64,000 nt of DNA, taken from contig CP066552.1 in assembly GCA_016415585.1 (NCBI GenBank), positions 3,782,001 to 3,846,000 on the forward strand, in the 5' to 3' direction. The position numbers and the translations under genes were made by a program. Within the stretch, counting starts at the first letter, position 1. Each line of letters opens with the position of its first letter. Positions 30,196 to 43,095 of the stretch are shown one piece after another. The notes beneath the pieces are model-generated. The model did not search any database. It had not been told where the DNA came from and saw nothing but the letters and a program-made list of their open reading frames with translations. Origin of the DNA: Pectobacterium carotovorum (lineage in GTDB: Bacteria; Pseudomonadota; Gammaproteobacteria; Enterobacterales; Enterobacteriaceae).

Positions 30196-31536
30196 TTAGC
30201 GAACCAGACACGGACGTTTATTATCAAACGTCCACTCAGGAATAAGGTACTGCATTCCCATGGCGTCGTTACGTGCGCCTAATCCCATGTTTTTATACAG
30301 TTCGTGTGCTTTCATCACCTGATCCATATCCAGCTCAACGCCCAGACCCGGTTTCTTCGGCACTTCCACCATGCCGCCAACAATCTGCAACGGTTCTTTC
30401 GTCAGGCGTTGGTTACCTTCCTGCCAGATCCAATGCGTATCAATCGCCGTAATCTTGCCCGGAGCCGCCGCAGCGACCTGAGTAAACATGGCCAGTGAAA
30501 TATCAAAGTGGTTATTGGAGTGAGAACCCCAGGTTAAGCCCCATTCGTGGCACATCTGCGCCACACGTACGGAACCTTGCATCGTCCAGAAGTGCGGATC
30601 GGCCAACGGGATATCGACCGATTGCAGCGAAATAGTGTGACCCATCTGCCGCCAGTCGGTGGCGATCATGTTGGTCGCGGTAGGCAGCCCCGTCGCACGG
30701 CGGAATTCCGCCATCACTTCACGACCGGAGAAGCCTTGTTCCGCGCCGCACGGATCTTCTGCATACGCCAGCACGCCGCGTAGCTGTTTACCCAGGCCGA
30801 TAGCTTCATCCAGCGACCAGGCACCGTTCGGATCCAGCGTGATGCGAGCCTGTGGGAAACGTTTCGCCAGCGCGGTCACCGCTTCGGCCTCTTCGCTACC
30901 GGCCAGTACGCCGCCTTTCAGTTTGAAATCGTTGAAACCGTATTTTTCATACGCGGCTTCAGCCAGACGCACGATGGTTTCTGGCGTCAGCGCTTCTTCG
31001 TGACGCAGGCGATACCAGTCGCATTTCTCGTTAGCCTGACTCTGGTAAGGCAGATCGGTTTTATTACGATCGCCGATGTAGAACAGATAACCCAGCATCT
31101 CGACGGCATCACGCTGTTGACCATCGCCTAGCAGCGAGGCCACGCTGACGTTGAGGAATTGCCCCAGCAGATCGAGCATGGCGGCTTCGATCCCCGTGAC
31201 GACATGGATAGTGGTACGTAGATCGAATGTCTGCAAACCGCGCCCGGAAGAATCGCGGTCGGCGAACTGCACACGCACCGCCGTCATAACGTTTTTGTAT
31301 TCGCCCAGCGTTTTGCCTACCACCAGCGCGGCAGCATCTTCCAGCGTCTGACGGATTTTCTCACCGCCGGGAATTTCTCCGACGCCGGTATTCCCGGCGT
31401 TATCTTTCAGAATCACAATGTTGCGAGTGAAATAAGGTGCATGTGCACCACTCAGGTTGAGCAGCATACTGTCGTGACCTGCAACCGGAATAACCTGCAT
31501 GTGGGTAATCACCGGAGTTGAACTTTGCAATGTCAT
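30196..31536 (-). CDS. gudD: D-glucarate dehydratase
   Basis: Encodes 446 residues of the enolase superfamily, mandelate-racemase subgroup. The KxK-type base lies in [11 protein letters not shown], metal ligands in [15 protein letters not shown] and [18 protein letters not shown], and the catalytic histidine in [14 protein letters not shown]. Dehydrates D-glucarate to 5-keto-4-deoxyglucarate. Directly follows its paralogue gudX, 36 bp apart. Confidence 0.96.
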   Translation of the reverse strand: MTLQSSTPVITHMQVIPVAGHDSMLLNLSGAHAPYFTRNIVILKDNAGNTGVGEIPGGEKIRQTLEDAAALVVGKTLGEYKNVMTAVRVQFADRDSSGRGLQTFDLRTTIHVVTGIEAAMLDLLGQFLNVSVASLLGDGQQRDAVEMLGYLFYIGDRNKTDLPYQSQANEKCDWYRLRHEEALTPETIVRLAEAAYEKYGFNDFKLKGGVLAGSEEAEAVTALAKRFPQARITLDPNGAWSLDEAIGLGKQLRGVLAYAEDPCGAEQGFSGREVMAEFRRATGLPTATNMIATDWRQMGHTISLQSVDIPLADPHFWTMQGSVRVAQMCHEWGLTWGSHSNNHFDISLAMFTQVAAAAPGKITAIDTHWIWQEGNQRLTKEPLQIVGGMVEVPKKPGLGVELDMDQVMKAHELYKNMGLGARNDAMGMQYLIPEWTFDNKRPCLVR

Positions 31537-31572
31537 TTTCTTATCCTTTCTCTCTAATTTTTCTATGTAGGG

Positions 31573-32910
31573 TTAGCGGCCAAAAACCGGGCGTTTACGA
31601 TCAAATTTCCAACCAGGAATCAGGTACTGCATGGCGACGGCATCATTACGTGCCCCGCTCGGTAATTTTTTGTACAGATCGTGGGCTTTCATGACCTGTT
31701 CCATATCCAGCTCAATTCCCAGACCGGGACGATCCGGCACCTTAATCTTGCCGTTGACGATTTGCAGTGGCTCTTTGGTCAGATGCTGCCCTTCTTGCCA
31801 AATCCAGTGCGTATCAATCGCCGTCGGGTTACCCGGTGCCGCCGCCCCTACGTGCGTGAACATCGCTAGAGAAATATCGAAGTGGTTATTGGAATGGCAG
31901 CCCCACGTCAGGCCCCATTCATCACACAGTTGGGCGACGCGCACCGCACCGTGCATCGTCCAGAAATGGGGATCGGCCAGCGGAATATCGACCGCTTGTA
32001 GCATCACAGCATGGTTCATTTCGCGCCAGTTGGTCGCAATCATGTTGGTCGCGACCGGTAGCCCGGTGGCACGACGGAATTCCGCCATTACTTCACGACC
32101 GGAGAAACCTTGTTCAGCACCGCACGGGTCTTCTGCGTAGGTCAGAATGCCCTTCATGTCTTTGCACAACTCAATCGCTTCATCCAGCAGCCAGGCACCG
32201 TTTGGATCGACGGTAATACGCGCATCCGGGAAACGCTTTTTCAGCGCTTTCACGGCATCAATTTCCTGCTCGCCGGGCAGTACACCACCTTTGAGTTTGA
32301 AATCTTTAAATCCGTAGCGGTCAGTTGTGGCTTCGGCCAAACGCACAATCGCGTCGCTGTCCATCGCCTGCTGGTGACGCAGGTGATACCACTCGTGCTT
32401 GCCTTTTTCGCCAGTTAAATAAGGTAGATCCGTCTTAGTGCGATCGCCGATATAGAACAGATAACCGAGCACGGTGACTTCATCACGCTGTTTACCCGGC
32501 CCCAGCAGTTCGGCAACGGGGACACCCATGAATTGCCCCAGCAGATCGAGCAGCGCCGCTTCGAGTGCTGCCACCGCATTCACGCGCAGCTCAAACGTCC
32601 AGGCGCCTTTGCCGAAGGAATCAAAATCAGAAGATTGGTTGCCGACATGAATGTCATGAACCAGACGGTTCATGCGGGCGATTTGTTCGCCTTTCACACG
32701 AGGAATGGCTTCAACCAGCGTGTTGTAAATGACTTCACCACCGGGCGCTTCGCCGACACCGGTATGCCCGGCGCTGTCGGTTAGAATGACGAGATTACGC
32801 GTGAAGTAAGCACCGTGTGCACCACCGATGTTCAGCAGCATGCTGTCATAACCCGCAACGGGAATGACTTTCATGTCGGTAATCACAGGCGTCGCTGAAA
32901 AGTTTGTCAT
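31573..32910 (-). CDS. gudX: Glucarate dehydratase-related protein
   Basis: Encodes 445 residues and is a close paralogue of gudD throughout, with the same active-site segments ([40 protein letters not shown]). GudX proteins are known as weak glucarate/idarate dehydratases. First gene of the gudX-garK run; its long upstream region holds two ERIC elements and motifs shared with the gudP promoter region. Confidence 0.93.
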   Translation of the reverse strand: MTNFSATPVITDMKVIPVAGYDSMLLNIGGAHGAYFTRNLVILTDSAGHTGVGEAPGGEVIYNTLVEAIPRVKGEQIARMNRLVHDIHVGNQSSDFDSFGKGAWTFELRVNAVAALEAALLDLLGQFMGVPVAELLGPGKQRDEVTVLGYLFYIGDRTKTDLPYLTGEKGKHEWYHLRHQQAMDSDAIVRLAEATTDRYGFKDFKLKGGVLPGEQEIDAVKALKKRFPDARITVDPNGAWLLDEAIELCKDMKGILTYAEDPCGAEQGFSGREVMAEFRRATGLPVATNMIATNWREMNHAVMLQAVDIPLADPHFWTMHGAVRVAQLCDEWGLTWGCHSNNHFDISLAMFTHVGAAAPGNPTAIDTHWIWQEGQHLTKEPLQIVNGKIKVPDRPGLGIELDMEQVMKAHDLYKKLPSGARNDAVAMQYLIPGWKFDRKRPVFGR

Positions 32911-33116
32911 GACAGGCTCCCGTCATGAATGGAGCGCACAGGATTGACGCTTAGGTTTCCGATAGTTGCCACAACGCAGGGGCGCGCAGAGGCGGATGAA
33001 AATAATTCAGTCATACAGAAATAAAAAACAGATGGTGCACCAGTAGATAATTTCATGTTGTTTTCCTACTTTATTAGCGCGACCTTGTTTTTACTCTGAT
33101 TTGAACTGAACACTGC

Positions 33117-33466
33117 TTGTAGGGTTATCAGAATAAAAACAGGTTATATACCCGTAATACTTCAAGTTGCATGTGCGTTGGCTTCCCTTACTCACCCCAG
33201 TCACTTACTGATGTAAGCTCCTGGGATTCCCGCGGTTGCCGCCTTCCCGCAACTCGAATTATTTGAGGTATAACTGTCCCGATACCGAAATAAACCAGTC
33301 AGGAAAACGATGTTGTAATCCGTACCGCCTTACCAACCTCAGTAAAAAGTATAAGTTTTCTTATTTCACAACTCATTGGGCAATAGCACAGCATTCCCTG
33401 TCGAAATGCAGATTAAATATGTCATTATCACAGGCCAATGGGAGGTGTTTCACGAAAACCGTGAAA
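33117..33466. promoter_or_regulatory. gudX upstream regulatory region, paralogous to that of gudP
   Basis: Three motifs recur in the same order upstream of gudP: GTAGGGTTATCAGAAT (about 33118-33134), AGCACA-CATT (about 33387), and GAGGTGTTTCACGAAAA (about 33443-33458). The last extends here into the inverted repeat TTTCACG/CGTGAAA (33448-33466). The distance from the second to the third motif is 57 bp in both regions. ERIC element E2 is inserted between the first and second motifs. A likely binding region for the diacid regulator CdaR, though the regulator is inferred. Confidence 0.5.
33147..33272. repeat. ERIC element E2 (no insert)
   Basis: 126-bp ERIC in reverse orientation with ends TATACCCGTAATACTTCAAG and AACTCGAATTATTTGAGGTA, and the centre CACTTACTGATGTAAGCTCC. 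It splits the gudX regulatory region. Confidence 0.9.
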
Positions 33467-33565
33467 AGCGAATTTCCGTCTTATAAACACCGAAATACGC
33501 CCCTTTGGCACCCAATTTCGAAGAGGTAAAACCCGACGTTAAAGGGCATGAATAAATGACAAATT

Positions 33566-33732
<167 letters not shown>

Positions 33733-33775
33733 TGTGTTATTGCCTATATCTAGACTAATACGGTAACGACTGGCC

Positions 33776-35128
33776 TTAATTCTTAACGAACGGCTTCAAT
33801 TCGATACGTTTAATATCTTGTACGATGAACAGGTAGCTGACGATGGCAACCAACGCATGAATCCCGACATACACCAGACCGCCATTGAACGAACCGGTCA
33901 TGCCGATAATGTAGCCAATCGCAATCGGCGTCACGATACCAGACGCGTTACCGAACATATTGAACAGCCCGCCGCTTAACCCGCTGATTTCTTTCGGTGC
34001 AGTATCCGCCATAACCGCCCAGCCCAGCGCACCAATGCCTTTGCCGAAGAAGGCTGCAGACATCACCGCAATAACCACCCATTCGGTTTCAACGTAGTTA
34101 CAAATCACCATCGACATGGAGAGCAACATACCGAGAACGATAGGCGTTTTACGGGCAAAGGTCAGGGAGTTAGTCCGACGCATCAGATAATCGGAAATGA
34201 TGCCACCCAGAACGCCTCCGACAAAACCACAGATAGCAGGAACCGAGGCGACAAATCCCGCTTTGAGGATCGACATACCGCGAGCTTGAACCAGATAAAG
34301 CGGGAACCAGGTAATGAAGAAGTAGGTCAGTGCGTTAATACAGTATTGGCCGATATACACACCCAGCATCATACGGGACTGCATTAATTGCTTGATTTGG
34401 TGCCATTTCTCCCCTTTAACGACCTCTTTCTTCGTCCCTTTGGCATCCATATTAATCAGTGCACCACCGGCCTCAATGTAATCCAGCTCGGCCTGATTCA
34501 CACTCGGGTGATCTTTTGGATCGTGGATCACTTTCAGCCAGACAAAGCTCAGAATGATCCCCAACCCGCCCATGAACCAGAACACATGTGCCCAACCCAC
34601 GGCGTGCACCAGCCAGCCCATGATAGGAGCAAAAATCACAGTAGCGAAGTATTGCGCCGAGTTGAATATCGCGACGGCAGTACCACGTTCTTGTGCAGGG
34701 AACCAGGCCGCTACAATTCGGCTATTCCCCGGGAAGGAGGGTGATTCACACAAACCAACCATAAAGCGCAGCAAGAACAGGGAAATGACAATGCCAGCGC
34801 CGCTGAAGATATCGACAAAACCTTGTAATAAGGTAAAAATCGACCAGGTAAAAATACTATAGAAGTAGACTTTCTTTGAACCAAAGCGATCGAGCAGCCA
34901 GCCTCCGGGTATTTGCCCAATAACATATGCCCAGGAGAACGCTGAGAAGATATAGCCCATCCCCACCGCATCCAGCCCAATTTCCTTAGACATTGCTGAA
35001 CCAGCAATGGACAAGGTTGCGCGGTCCCCATAGTTAAATGACGTGACAATAAACAACATCACGACAATCCAGTAGCGGGCGTTTGTTCTCTTTTGTATCG
35101 CGCCAGCTGCTGAGCTTACTGTATTCAT
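33776..35128 (-). CDS. gudP: Glucarate/galactarate MFS transporter
   Basis: Encodes 450 residues from ATG 35128 (MNTVSSAAGAIQKRTNARYW), preceded by AGGAG; the frame opens earlier to 35161. It has about twelve membrane segments of the anion:cation symporter branch (FNYGDRATLSIAGSAMSKEI; GGWLLDRFGSKKVYF). Imports glucarate and galactarate into the cytoplasm. In E. coli it is followed closely by gudX; here the two are 865 bp apart. Confidence 0.94.
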   Translation of the reverse strand: MNTVSSAAGAIQKRTNARYWIVVMLFIVTSFNYGDRATLSIAGSAMSKEIGLDAVGMGYIFSAFSWAYVIGQIPGGWLLDRFGSKKVYFYSIFTWSIFTLLQGFVDIFSGAGIVISLFLLRFMVGLCESPSFPGNSRIVAAWFPAQERGTAVAIFNSAQYFATVIFAPIMGWLVHAVGWAHVFWFMGGLGIILSFVWLKVIHDPKDHPSVNQAELDYIEAGGALINMDAKGTKKEVVKGEKWHQIKQLMQSRMMLGVYIGQYCINALTYFFITWFPLYLVQARGMSILKAGFVASVPAICGFVGGVLGGIISDYLMRRTNSLTFARKTPIVLGMLLSMSMVICNYVETEWVVIAVMSAAFFGKGIGALGWAVMADTAPKEISGLSGGLFNMFGNASGIVTPIAIGYIIGMTGSFNGGLVYVGIHALVAIVSYLFIVQDIKRIELKPFVKN

Positions 35129-35183
35129 GATGAACTCCTGCTTCAATCGCGGTTCGCTCATTCATTCCGAATAACAGATAACG

Positions 35184-35416
35184 GTGTAGGGTTATCAGAA
35201 TGAAGATCAGTGGATAGTTAACATTCCCATTTTTATTTTTTTTGCGAATAGCCAGGCTATATAGCATCAGAGTAATTAGCTGACATCTTCAACTCGCAGG
35301 AACATTATAATTTTTACCCACTGGCTGCTCACTAGCTAAAAGCACAACATTAAAAATGTCCTTTTGAATATGTTGGGGCACTTGCCCTATATAGTGCGAG
35401 GTGTTTCACGAAAAAT
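35184..35416. promoter_or_regulatory. gudP upstream regulatory region, paralogous to that of gudX
   Basis: Contains GTAGGGTTATCAGAAT at about 35185-35201, AGCACA-CATT at about 35341, and GAGGTGTTTCACGAAAA at about 35398-35414. All are shared in order with the region upstream of gudX, without an ERIC insertion. It also lies upstream of the divergent garD, so one regulator may serve all three transcription units. Confidence 0.5.
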
Positions 35417-35618
35417 GCCGCTATTCTCTTTTTACATTCATACACATTATTTTCATTTCTGACTTAAAAACCGTGCGCCGGAAGAATGTGATCAAACTCA
35501 CCAAAAATTGGATCTTCGCCTGATAAATCAGAAACAAAAAGCGCTGGCTTAGGTCAATTGCATAATGTACGAGAAGGGAACCTCACGTATACTCATTAGC
35601 GAGCAGTGAAGTAATAGC

Positions 35619-35635
35619 GTGGTAATCGTTACCAC
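35619..35635. promoter_or_regulatory. Perfect palindrome upstream of garD
   Basis: GTGGTAA and TTACCAC flank a central TCG, 37 bp before the garD start. The symmetry suggests a dimeric repressor or activator site, possibly LacI/GntR-like. The regulator is unknown. Confidence 0.45.
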
Positions 35636-35671
35636 CGTGTTTCTGATAAACCAATAATAAAGGCTTGCATC

Positions 35672-37246
35672 ATGTCAGATAAATCAGAAAGTAATGCTGC
35701 ACAAGAGCAGCCACTTTATATTAAGGTCCACGATTCTGATAATGTTGCCATTGTTGTTAATAATAATGGCTTACGTGCCGGAATCCGTTTTAATGATGAT
35801 CTGGAATTAATTGAGCATGTTCCGCAAGGTCACAAAGTGGCCCTTGTGGATATCGCCAAATCAGGCGCCATCATCCGCTATGGTGAAATTATCGGGTATG
35901 CGCTGCGTGATATTGCCAAAGGAAGCTGGATCGATGAATCTCTGGTCGAGTTGCCTCAGGCTCCCGCGCTGGAAACCCTGCCGCTGGCGACCAAAATCCC
36001 CCCCACGTTGCCTGCGTTGGAAGGCTACACCTTTGAAGGTTACCGCAACGCCGATGGCAGCGTAGGTACGAAAAACCTGTTGGGCATTACCACCAGCGTG
36101 CACTGCGTCGCGGGCGTGGTGGACTATGTCGTCAAGATTATCGAGCGAGACTTATTGCCGAGATATCCCAATGTGGATGGCGTGGTCGCACTCAACCATC
36201 TTTATGGCTGTGGCGTGGCAATCAATGCCCCTGCTGCGGTGGTTCCCATCCGTACCATTCACAATCTGGCGCTGAACCCGAATTTTGGCGGCGAAATACT
36301 GGTGGTCGGCCTGGGCTGTGAAAAATTGCAGCCGGAGCGTCTGCTGGAAGGGACGCCTGATGTACAAGCCATCTCCCTCGACGACACCAGCATTGTCCGC
36401 TTGCAGGATGAACACCATGTTGGTTTCAGATCGATGGTGGATGACATTCTGACGATGGCAGACAAACACCTGCAACGGTTGAACAAACGTCAGCGTGAAA
36501 CCTGTCCGGCCTCTGAGCTGGTTGTCGGCATGCAGTGTGGCGGCAGCGATGCGTTCTCTGGCGTCACCGCGAATCCTGCCGTTGGTTTTGCCTCCGACCT
36601 GTTGGTACGCTGCGGTGCGACCGTCATGTTCTCCGAAGTGACCGAAGTGCGCGACGCCATTCATCTGTTGACGCCGCGCGTCATCAATGAAGAAGTCGGT
36701 AAACGCCTGCTGGAAGAAATGGCCTGGTACGATAACTACCTCGACAGCGGCCAGACCGATCGTAGCGCCAACCCATCGCCGGGCAACAAAAAAGGTGGCC
36801 TCGCGAACGTGGTGGAAAAAGCGCTCGGCTCCATCGCCAAATCCGGCACCAGCGCGATTGTCGAAGTCCTGTCCCCCGGTCAGCGTCCAACCAAACGCGG
36901 CTTGATTTACGCCGCAACACCGGCCAGCGACTTCGTGTGCGGCACCCAGCAGCTTGCTTCCGGTATCACCGTGCAAGTCTTCACCACCGGTCGTGGCACA
37001 CCCTATGGCCTGCTGGCTGTCCCTGTGATCAAAATGGCGACCCGAACCGCATTGGCAAACCGCTGGCACGATCTGATGGATATTGATGCCGGAACCATTG
37101 CTACCGGAGAGGCCACGATCGAAGACGTAGGCTGGCAGCTTTTCCACTTCATTTTGGATATCGCCAGCGGCAGGAAAAAAACCTGGTCCGATCAGTGGGG
37201 CCTGCATAACGCACTGGCCGTTTTCAATCCGGCGCCAGTAACCTGA
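35672..37246 (+). CDS. garD: Galactarate dehydratase
   Basis: Encodes 524 residues. It has an N-terminal SAF domain ([20 protein letters not shown]) and a C-terminal UxaA-type dehydratase region ([40 protein letters not shown]). Iron-dependent dehydration of galactarate (meso) gives the same 5-keto-4-deoxyglucarate intermediate that GarL cleaves. Divergent from gudP. Confidence 0.96.
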   Translation: MSDKSESNAAQEQPLYIKVHDSDNVAIVVNNNGLRAGIRFNDDLELIEHVPQGHKVALVDIAKSGAIIRYGEIIGYALRDIAKGSWIDESLVELPQAPALETLPLATKIPPTLPALEGYTFEGYRNADGSVGTKNLLGITTSVHCVAGVVDYVVKIIERDLLPRYPNVDGVVALNHLYGCGVAINAPAAVVPIRTIHNLALNPNFGGEILVVGLGCEKLQPERLLEGTPDVQAISLDDTSIVRLQDEHHVGFRSMVDDILTMADKHLQRLNKRQRETCPASELVVGMQCGGSDAFSGVTANPAVGFASDLLVRCGATVMFSEVTEVRDAIHLLTPRVINEEVGKRLLEEMAWYDNYLDSGQTDRSANPSPGNKKGGLANVVEKALGSIAKSGTSAIVEVLSPGQRPTKRGLIYAATPASDFVCGTQQLASGITVQVFTTGRGTPYGLLAVPVIKMATRTALANRWHDLMDIDAGTIATGEATIEDVGWQLFHFILDIASGRKKTWSDQWGLHNALAVFNPAPVT

Positions 37247-37256
37247 TTATCTTTCT

Positions 37257-37287
37257 CCGCAGGCCAGAATCATTATCTGGTCTGCGG
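37257..37287 (+). terminator. Hairpin downstream of garD
   Basis: CCGCAGGCCAGA pairs with TCTGGTCTGCGG, allowing one G-U pair. No clear T-run follows. The rest of 37288-37914 is AT-rich with no ORF, ERIC or sigma-28 promoter seen; it should hold the promoter of the chemoreceptor. Confidence 0.5.
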
Positions 37288-37914
37288 ATAGCGTTATTTG
37301 ATCTGCAATAAATTCAGCGTCAATAAAAATGGAAGAAAGGCCGTAATTAAAAGAATAAACAGCAGGGCAGCAACATTTAATTTCATTCACGCAAAGAAAA
37401 GACATAAAAAAATTAACAAATAATTTTTCTTATTGTCAATTTCATCCACACCAAATAAATCTTTTAAGAAAAAACCCTATATGTTCCCATCTATTTTTAA
37501 TCATTTTTTTACCGATTATTTATTGCTAATAAAATGAATCAATTGACAGATAATCGTCCTCATCATAAATTTACGCGTGCTGAAAAAGCGTGCTAACACT
37601 GATGACATATTTGTTACAAAAATACAGTTACAAAATCTCCATCACGCACAATATAGGGTTAATAGCCCGCCCATTACAAATAGTGTCAGGCACTACTTTA
37701 TATAAGCGAGCAAGTCACCCAAAAAATTTCAGTATACCCATTTGAATAACTTGAATATTTACACAGCAATATGCCTGACAGATTTCACGGGACGAACCAT
37801 TCGGCAGCGACACTGCGTTTCAGCCTCTGTAATAACCAGAGCGTCTGAGGCGAGAAAAGCGGCCAGCGTGTCTGAACCTGGAAACTGAGCGGGATACGTA
37901 CGCCGGGGTTTCTA

Positions 37915-39450
37915 ATGAGATTGAATACACCTGTCACACAGCAGGAGTATCTGTTAGACATGGACACCATATTGATGTCCACGACAAATATTCACAGCCA
38001 CATTACCTATGCCAATTCTGCCTTCATTACGGTTAGCGGTTTTTCCGAAGAGCAGCTCATCAACCAGCCTCACAATATTGTGCGCCATCCCGACATGCCC
38101 GTGGAAGCCTATGCCGACATGTGGTTTACGCTGAAACAAGGCGATAGCTGGACCGGATTAGTGAAAAACCGTCGCAACAACGGTGACCACTACTGGGTTC
38201 GCGCCAACGTTACACCGGTCTACCAGCAGGAGCAGCTCGCAGGCTATATTTCGGTACGCAACACGCCCAGTGCCGAAGAAATCAAGTATGCCGAAACGCT
38301 GTATAGCGCCGTGCAGAAAAAACAGGCGGGCAGCCGTAAGTTCTACAAAGGATTAGTCGTTCGCACCGGACTCTTTTCGCCACTGTCGCTCTTGCAGAAA
38401 TTGTCAGTCCGCTGGCGCTTGCGCCTGGCAGTACTGGCGGTGGGCCTCATTCCCGCACTGCTTGCTTTCAGCGGCATGAATCCGCTGTGGCTGCTGGCAC
38501 TGACGCTGTTACTCATCGTCATCATGGATCAGTTTCTGCAAAAGCAAATTGCACAGCCAATCAGGATGATACTCAAACAGGCTCAGCATGTGGTATCAGG
38601 CCGTAAAGTCAAGCATGTCCACCTGAACCGGGTCGACGAAATTGGCTTGCTTCTCCGCTCTGTTAACCAGTTTGCCCTGAACCTGCATTCGCTTGTCGAC
38701 GACGTCAGTACACAGGTAAACGGCATCACCAACGTCAGCCATAAGCTGGCGGAAAACAATGTCGACCTGAATACCCGCACGGAAGAGACATCGGCCAATC
38801 TGCAACAAACTGCCGCCGCCATTGAAGAAATTACCGTTGCCGTACAGCAGAGTGCAGAAACGGCGGCACAGGCCACCACCATGGCAGAAGCCGCCAGCAA
38901 CACCGCGTTTAAAGGTGGCAATATCATGAAGGAAACCATCGGTATGATGGATTCCATCTCCAGCGCCAGCGATAAAATCGTTGATATCATTGGCGTGATA
39001 GACAGTATTGCCTTCCAGACCAACATCCTTGCGCTGAATGCGGCCGTTGAAGCCGCTCGTGCGGGCGTACAAGGGCGCGGATTTGCGGTGGTAGCCGCCG
39101 AGGTTCGCAATCTGGCACAGCATTCGGCCTCTGCGGCCAAAGAGATTAAAACGTTGATCGACGCCAACGTCGAAAGTGTAAAACAGGGCAGCACAATGGT
39201 CGAAAACGCGGGCAAACATATCAGCGATATCGTTGATGAAGTCTTGCAGGTCTCCACCATGATCAAAGAGATCAGCAACGCAACGCATGAGCAAACCTCG
39301 GCATTGGGCCTGATCAATACCTCTATTGCACAGATAGAACAAATGACACAGCGCAACACCGATATGGTTACGCACTCTACAGAAGCCGCTGAAGGGCTCA
39401 ACCTTCAGGCCAGACGACTGAATAGCGCAATTAACGTGTACGGCAGTTAA
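37915..39450 (+). CDS. PAS-domain methyl-accepting chemotaxis protein (Aer-like)
   Basis: Encodes 511 residues. It has an N-terminal PAS domain (residues ~15-120; ITYANSAFITVSGFSEEQLI, NIVRHPDMP), a hydrophobic stretch near residues 170-205 that anchors it without a periplasmic domain, HAMP (~210-265), and a signalling hairpin with NILALNAAVEAARAG. The layout matches Aer, which senses redox/oxygen through PAS-bound FAD and signals to CheA. The ligand here is inferred. Confidence 0.9.
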   Translation: MRLNTPVTQQEYLLDMDTILMSTTNIHSHITYANSAFITVSGFSEEQLINQPHNIVRHPDMPVEAYADMWFTLKQGDSWTGLVKNRRNNGDHYWVRANVTPVYQQEQLAGYISVRNTPSAEEIKYAETLYSAVQKKQAGSRKFYKGLVVRTGLFSPLSLLQKLSVRWRLRLAVLAVGLIPALLAFSGMNPLWLLALTLLLIVIMDQFLQKQIAQPIRMILKQAQHVVSGRKVKHVHLNRVDEIGLLLRSVNQFALNLHSLVDDVSTQVNGITNVSHKLAENNVDLNTRTEETSANLQQTAAAIEEITVAVQQSAETAAQATTMAEAASNTAFKGGNIMKETIGMMDSISSASDKIVDIIGVIDSIAFQTNILALNAAVEAARAGVQGRGFAVVAAEVRNLAQHSASAAKEIKTLIDANVESVKQGSTMVENAGKHISDIVDEVLQVSTMIKEISNATHEQTSALGLINTSIAQIEQMTQRNTDMVTHSTEAAEGLNLQARRLNSAINVYGS

Positions 39451-39559
39451 CGAGCATCATCTCTTCAACTGTGGCAAGGGAGTAGGACAGCGCCCTTGCC
39501 AGCAGCTTTTTTTCCTTCCAGCAAACGCATATCGTCCTCGTAGTTTTGTAAATTTTTCG

Positions 39560-39586
39560 TAAAGAAAAACACGACACAGCCGATAA
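39560..39586 (+). promoter_or_regulatory. Sigma-28 (FliA) promoter of the flxA-like pair
   Basis: TAAAGAAA (39560-39567), an 11-bp spacer, and GCCGATAA (39579-39586) match the flagellar sigma-28 consensus with a perfect -10. It lies 34 bp before the first flxA-like ATG. Confidence 0.85.
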
Positions 39587-39620
39587 TAGTCGGAGAATTG
39601 ACTTATTTCAGGAGGAAGTG

Positions 39621-40031
39621 ATGTCCATTACAATGAATACGGTGTCAAACGTAACAGCGACGGCCGCTGCAGCCAATAAGCCTGCAGCGAATAAGGCTTC
39701 ATCTGATACAGAGAGTAAAGCTGCCTCTACCGCCAATACGGGTAGTGGTGCTCAACAAAAAATCGCTGCAATACAAAATCAAATCAAGCAACTGACTAAC
39801 AAGCTAAAAGAGCTGGGTACATCCGCCCAAAAAGCGGAAAGCGAAGCCGAGCGTAAACTCATCAAACAACAGCAGCAGATGATTCAGGCGCAGATCCAAG
39901 CGCTCTATGCCGAAATTGCCCGCATCCAAAAAGAAGAAGCGGAAAAGAAAGCGATGGAAGAAGCATCAAAAACAACATCACAACAAACTGAAAATAAAGA
40001 CAAAAAAGGCGGTGTTGATATCTACGTCTAA
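39621..40031 (+). CDS. FlxA-like protein, first copy
   Basis: Encodes 136 residues from ATG 39621, with GGAGG 5 bp upstream; a GTG at 39618 is in frame. It has an Ala/Ser/Thr-rich N-terminus, then a coiled coil (AIQNQIKQLTNKLKELG; QQQMIQAQIQALYAEIARIQ), and ends VDIYV. FlxA of E. coli is a sigma-28-dependent protein of unknown role; the sigma-28 promoter here supports membership in the flagellar regulon. Confidence 0.82.
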   Translation: MSITMNTVSNVTATAAAANKPAANKASSDTESKAASTANTGSGAQQKIAAIQNQIKQLTNKLKELGTSAQKAESEAERKLIKQQQQMIQAQIQALYAEIARIQKEEAEKKAMEEASKTTSQQTENKDKKGGVDIYV

Positions 40032-40229
40032 CAGCAATATCTGACGCATTCCCTTCTTTCTTTCTCTCTCTTTCCTGATTGATACATTTTGTTACATGAG
40101 CTATCAGGAAAGTGAGTATTTCATGTTTCATTGCCAACAATATCCCCTTCGAGAAAGTGCTTAAATTACCGATATAACGGCTTGTACCCCGAATAATTCG
40201 GGTATATCGGCATCTTTTCAGGAGGGAAA

Positions 40230-40586
40230 ATGTCAAACACCATCAGCAGTATCAGCGTATCGACAACAACAGCAAGCAGCAGTAAAAGCAGCAACACCTC
40301 AGAGCAGCAGATTGCGCAGCTCACCAAGCAGGTTCAGGCGCTTACCAAACAGGTCACTAAACTGACCGAATCCGCTTCCAGCGCAGAAAGCGACGAAGAA
40401 CGTAAGCTGATCGAACAACAACAACAGGCAATTCAGGCACAGATTCAGGCGTTACAAGCACAAATTGCCCGCTTGCAGAGTGAAAAACCAGAACAGCAGT
40501 CTGATTCCTCTGCTCCGACTCAAAGTGCTAAACAAGAAGGCGTTAACCGCCCGACAGAAGACAACCAGATTAATATCTACGTGTAG
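40230..40586 (+). CDS. FlxA-like protein, second copy
   Basis: Encodes 118 residues with the same design as its neighbour: Ser/Thr-rich N-terminus, coiled coil (QIAQLTKQVQALTKQVTKL; AIQAQIQALQAQIARLQ), and the matching end INIYV. RBS CAGGAGGG precedes the ATG. No separate sigma-28 site is clear, so it may be read from the 39560 promoter. The copies conserve the coiled coil and last residues but differ in the N-terminus, suggesting an old tandem duplication. Confidence 0.82.
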   Translation: MSNTISSISVSTTTASSSKSSNTSEQQIAQLTKQVQALTKQVTKLTESASSAESDEERKLIEQQQQAIQAQIQALQAQIARLQSEKPEQQSDSSAPTQSAKQEGVNRPTEDNQINIYV

Positions 40587-40620
40587 TCTGCGTCAGGGAT
40601 GGGGTAGCCAGTAAACGTGA

Positions 40621-40645
40621 AAGGTCGCTTCATTGAAGCGACCTT
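40621..40645 (+). terminator. Rho-independent terminator after the flxA-like pair
   Basis: AAGGTCGCTTC and GAAGCGACCTT form a perfect 11-bp stem with a 3-nt loop, followed by a T-run. Confidence 0.9.
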
Positions 40646-40678
40646 TTTTCATCGAGGGTTACGACAGGAAATGGATAA

Positions 40679-40900
40679 TCAGGGACGGGGCCGTTTCAGC
40701 GGCGTGACCAACCCTTGCAGACCTTCTATCTTGATTGCCAACGTAATTTGCATCAATTCCCCTAAGCGACCTTTAGGAAATTCATCCTTGCGGGAGAACC
40801 ACAGCAGGTACTCTTCCGGTAAATCAATCAGCACTCGCCCTTTGTATTTACCAAACGGCATCTGCATCCTAGCAATGTCTATCAGGTCTTCTTTTTCCAT
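40679..40900 (-). CDS. ypeB: DUF3820 family protein (YpeB-like)
   Basis: Encodes 73 residues with MPFGKYKGRVLIDLPEEYLL, the core of DUF3820, a small family of unknown function whose nucleic-acid link is suggested by fusions in other bacteria. It lies 4 bp downstream of ligA, as in E. coli where ypeB follows ligA. Confidence 0.85.
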   Translation of the reverse strand: MEKEDLIDIARMQMPFGKYKGRVLIDLPEEYLLWFSRKDEFPKGRLGELMQITLAIKIEGLQGLVTPLKRPRP

Positions 40901-40904
40901 CCGT

Positions 40905-43001
<2,097 letters not shown>

Positions 43002-43095
43002 TTATGATTCTCGCCCGTGATGTGCCAGAGCGAGAATCATTAGCTTGCGGACTAACGGCCTCATGATGATTCGAGCACCGTCAGTTTTATTTCAT

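Noticed and set aside
33236..33529. 97-codon ORF between gudX and gudP
   Set aside because: It starts inside ERIC E2 and covers the shared regulatory motifs; no protein-like features.
37247..37914. Sigma-28 promoter for the PAS chemoreceptor
   Set aside because: No TAAA-N15-GCCGATAA-like sequence was found in the spacer.
40177..40207. CCCGAATAATTCGGG palindrome before the second flxA-like gene as a full ERIC
   Set aside because: Only an ERIC-end-like sequence of about 20 bp is present; no centre or second end.
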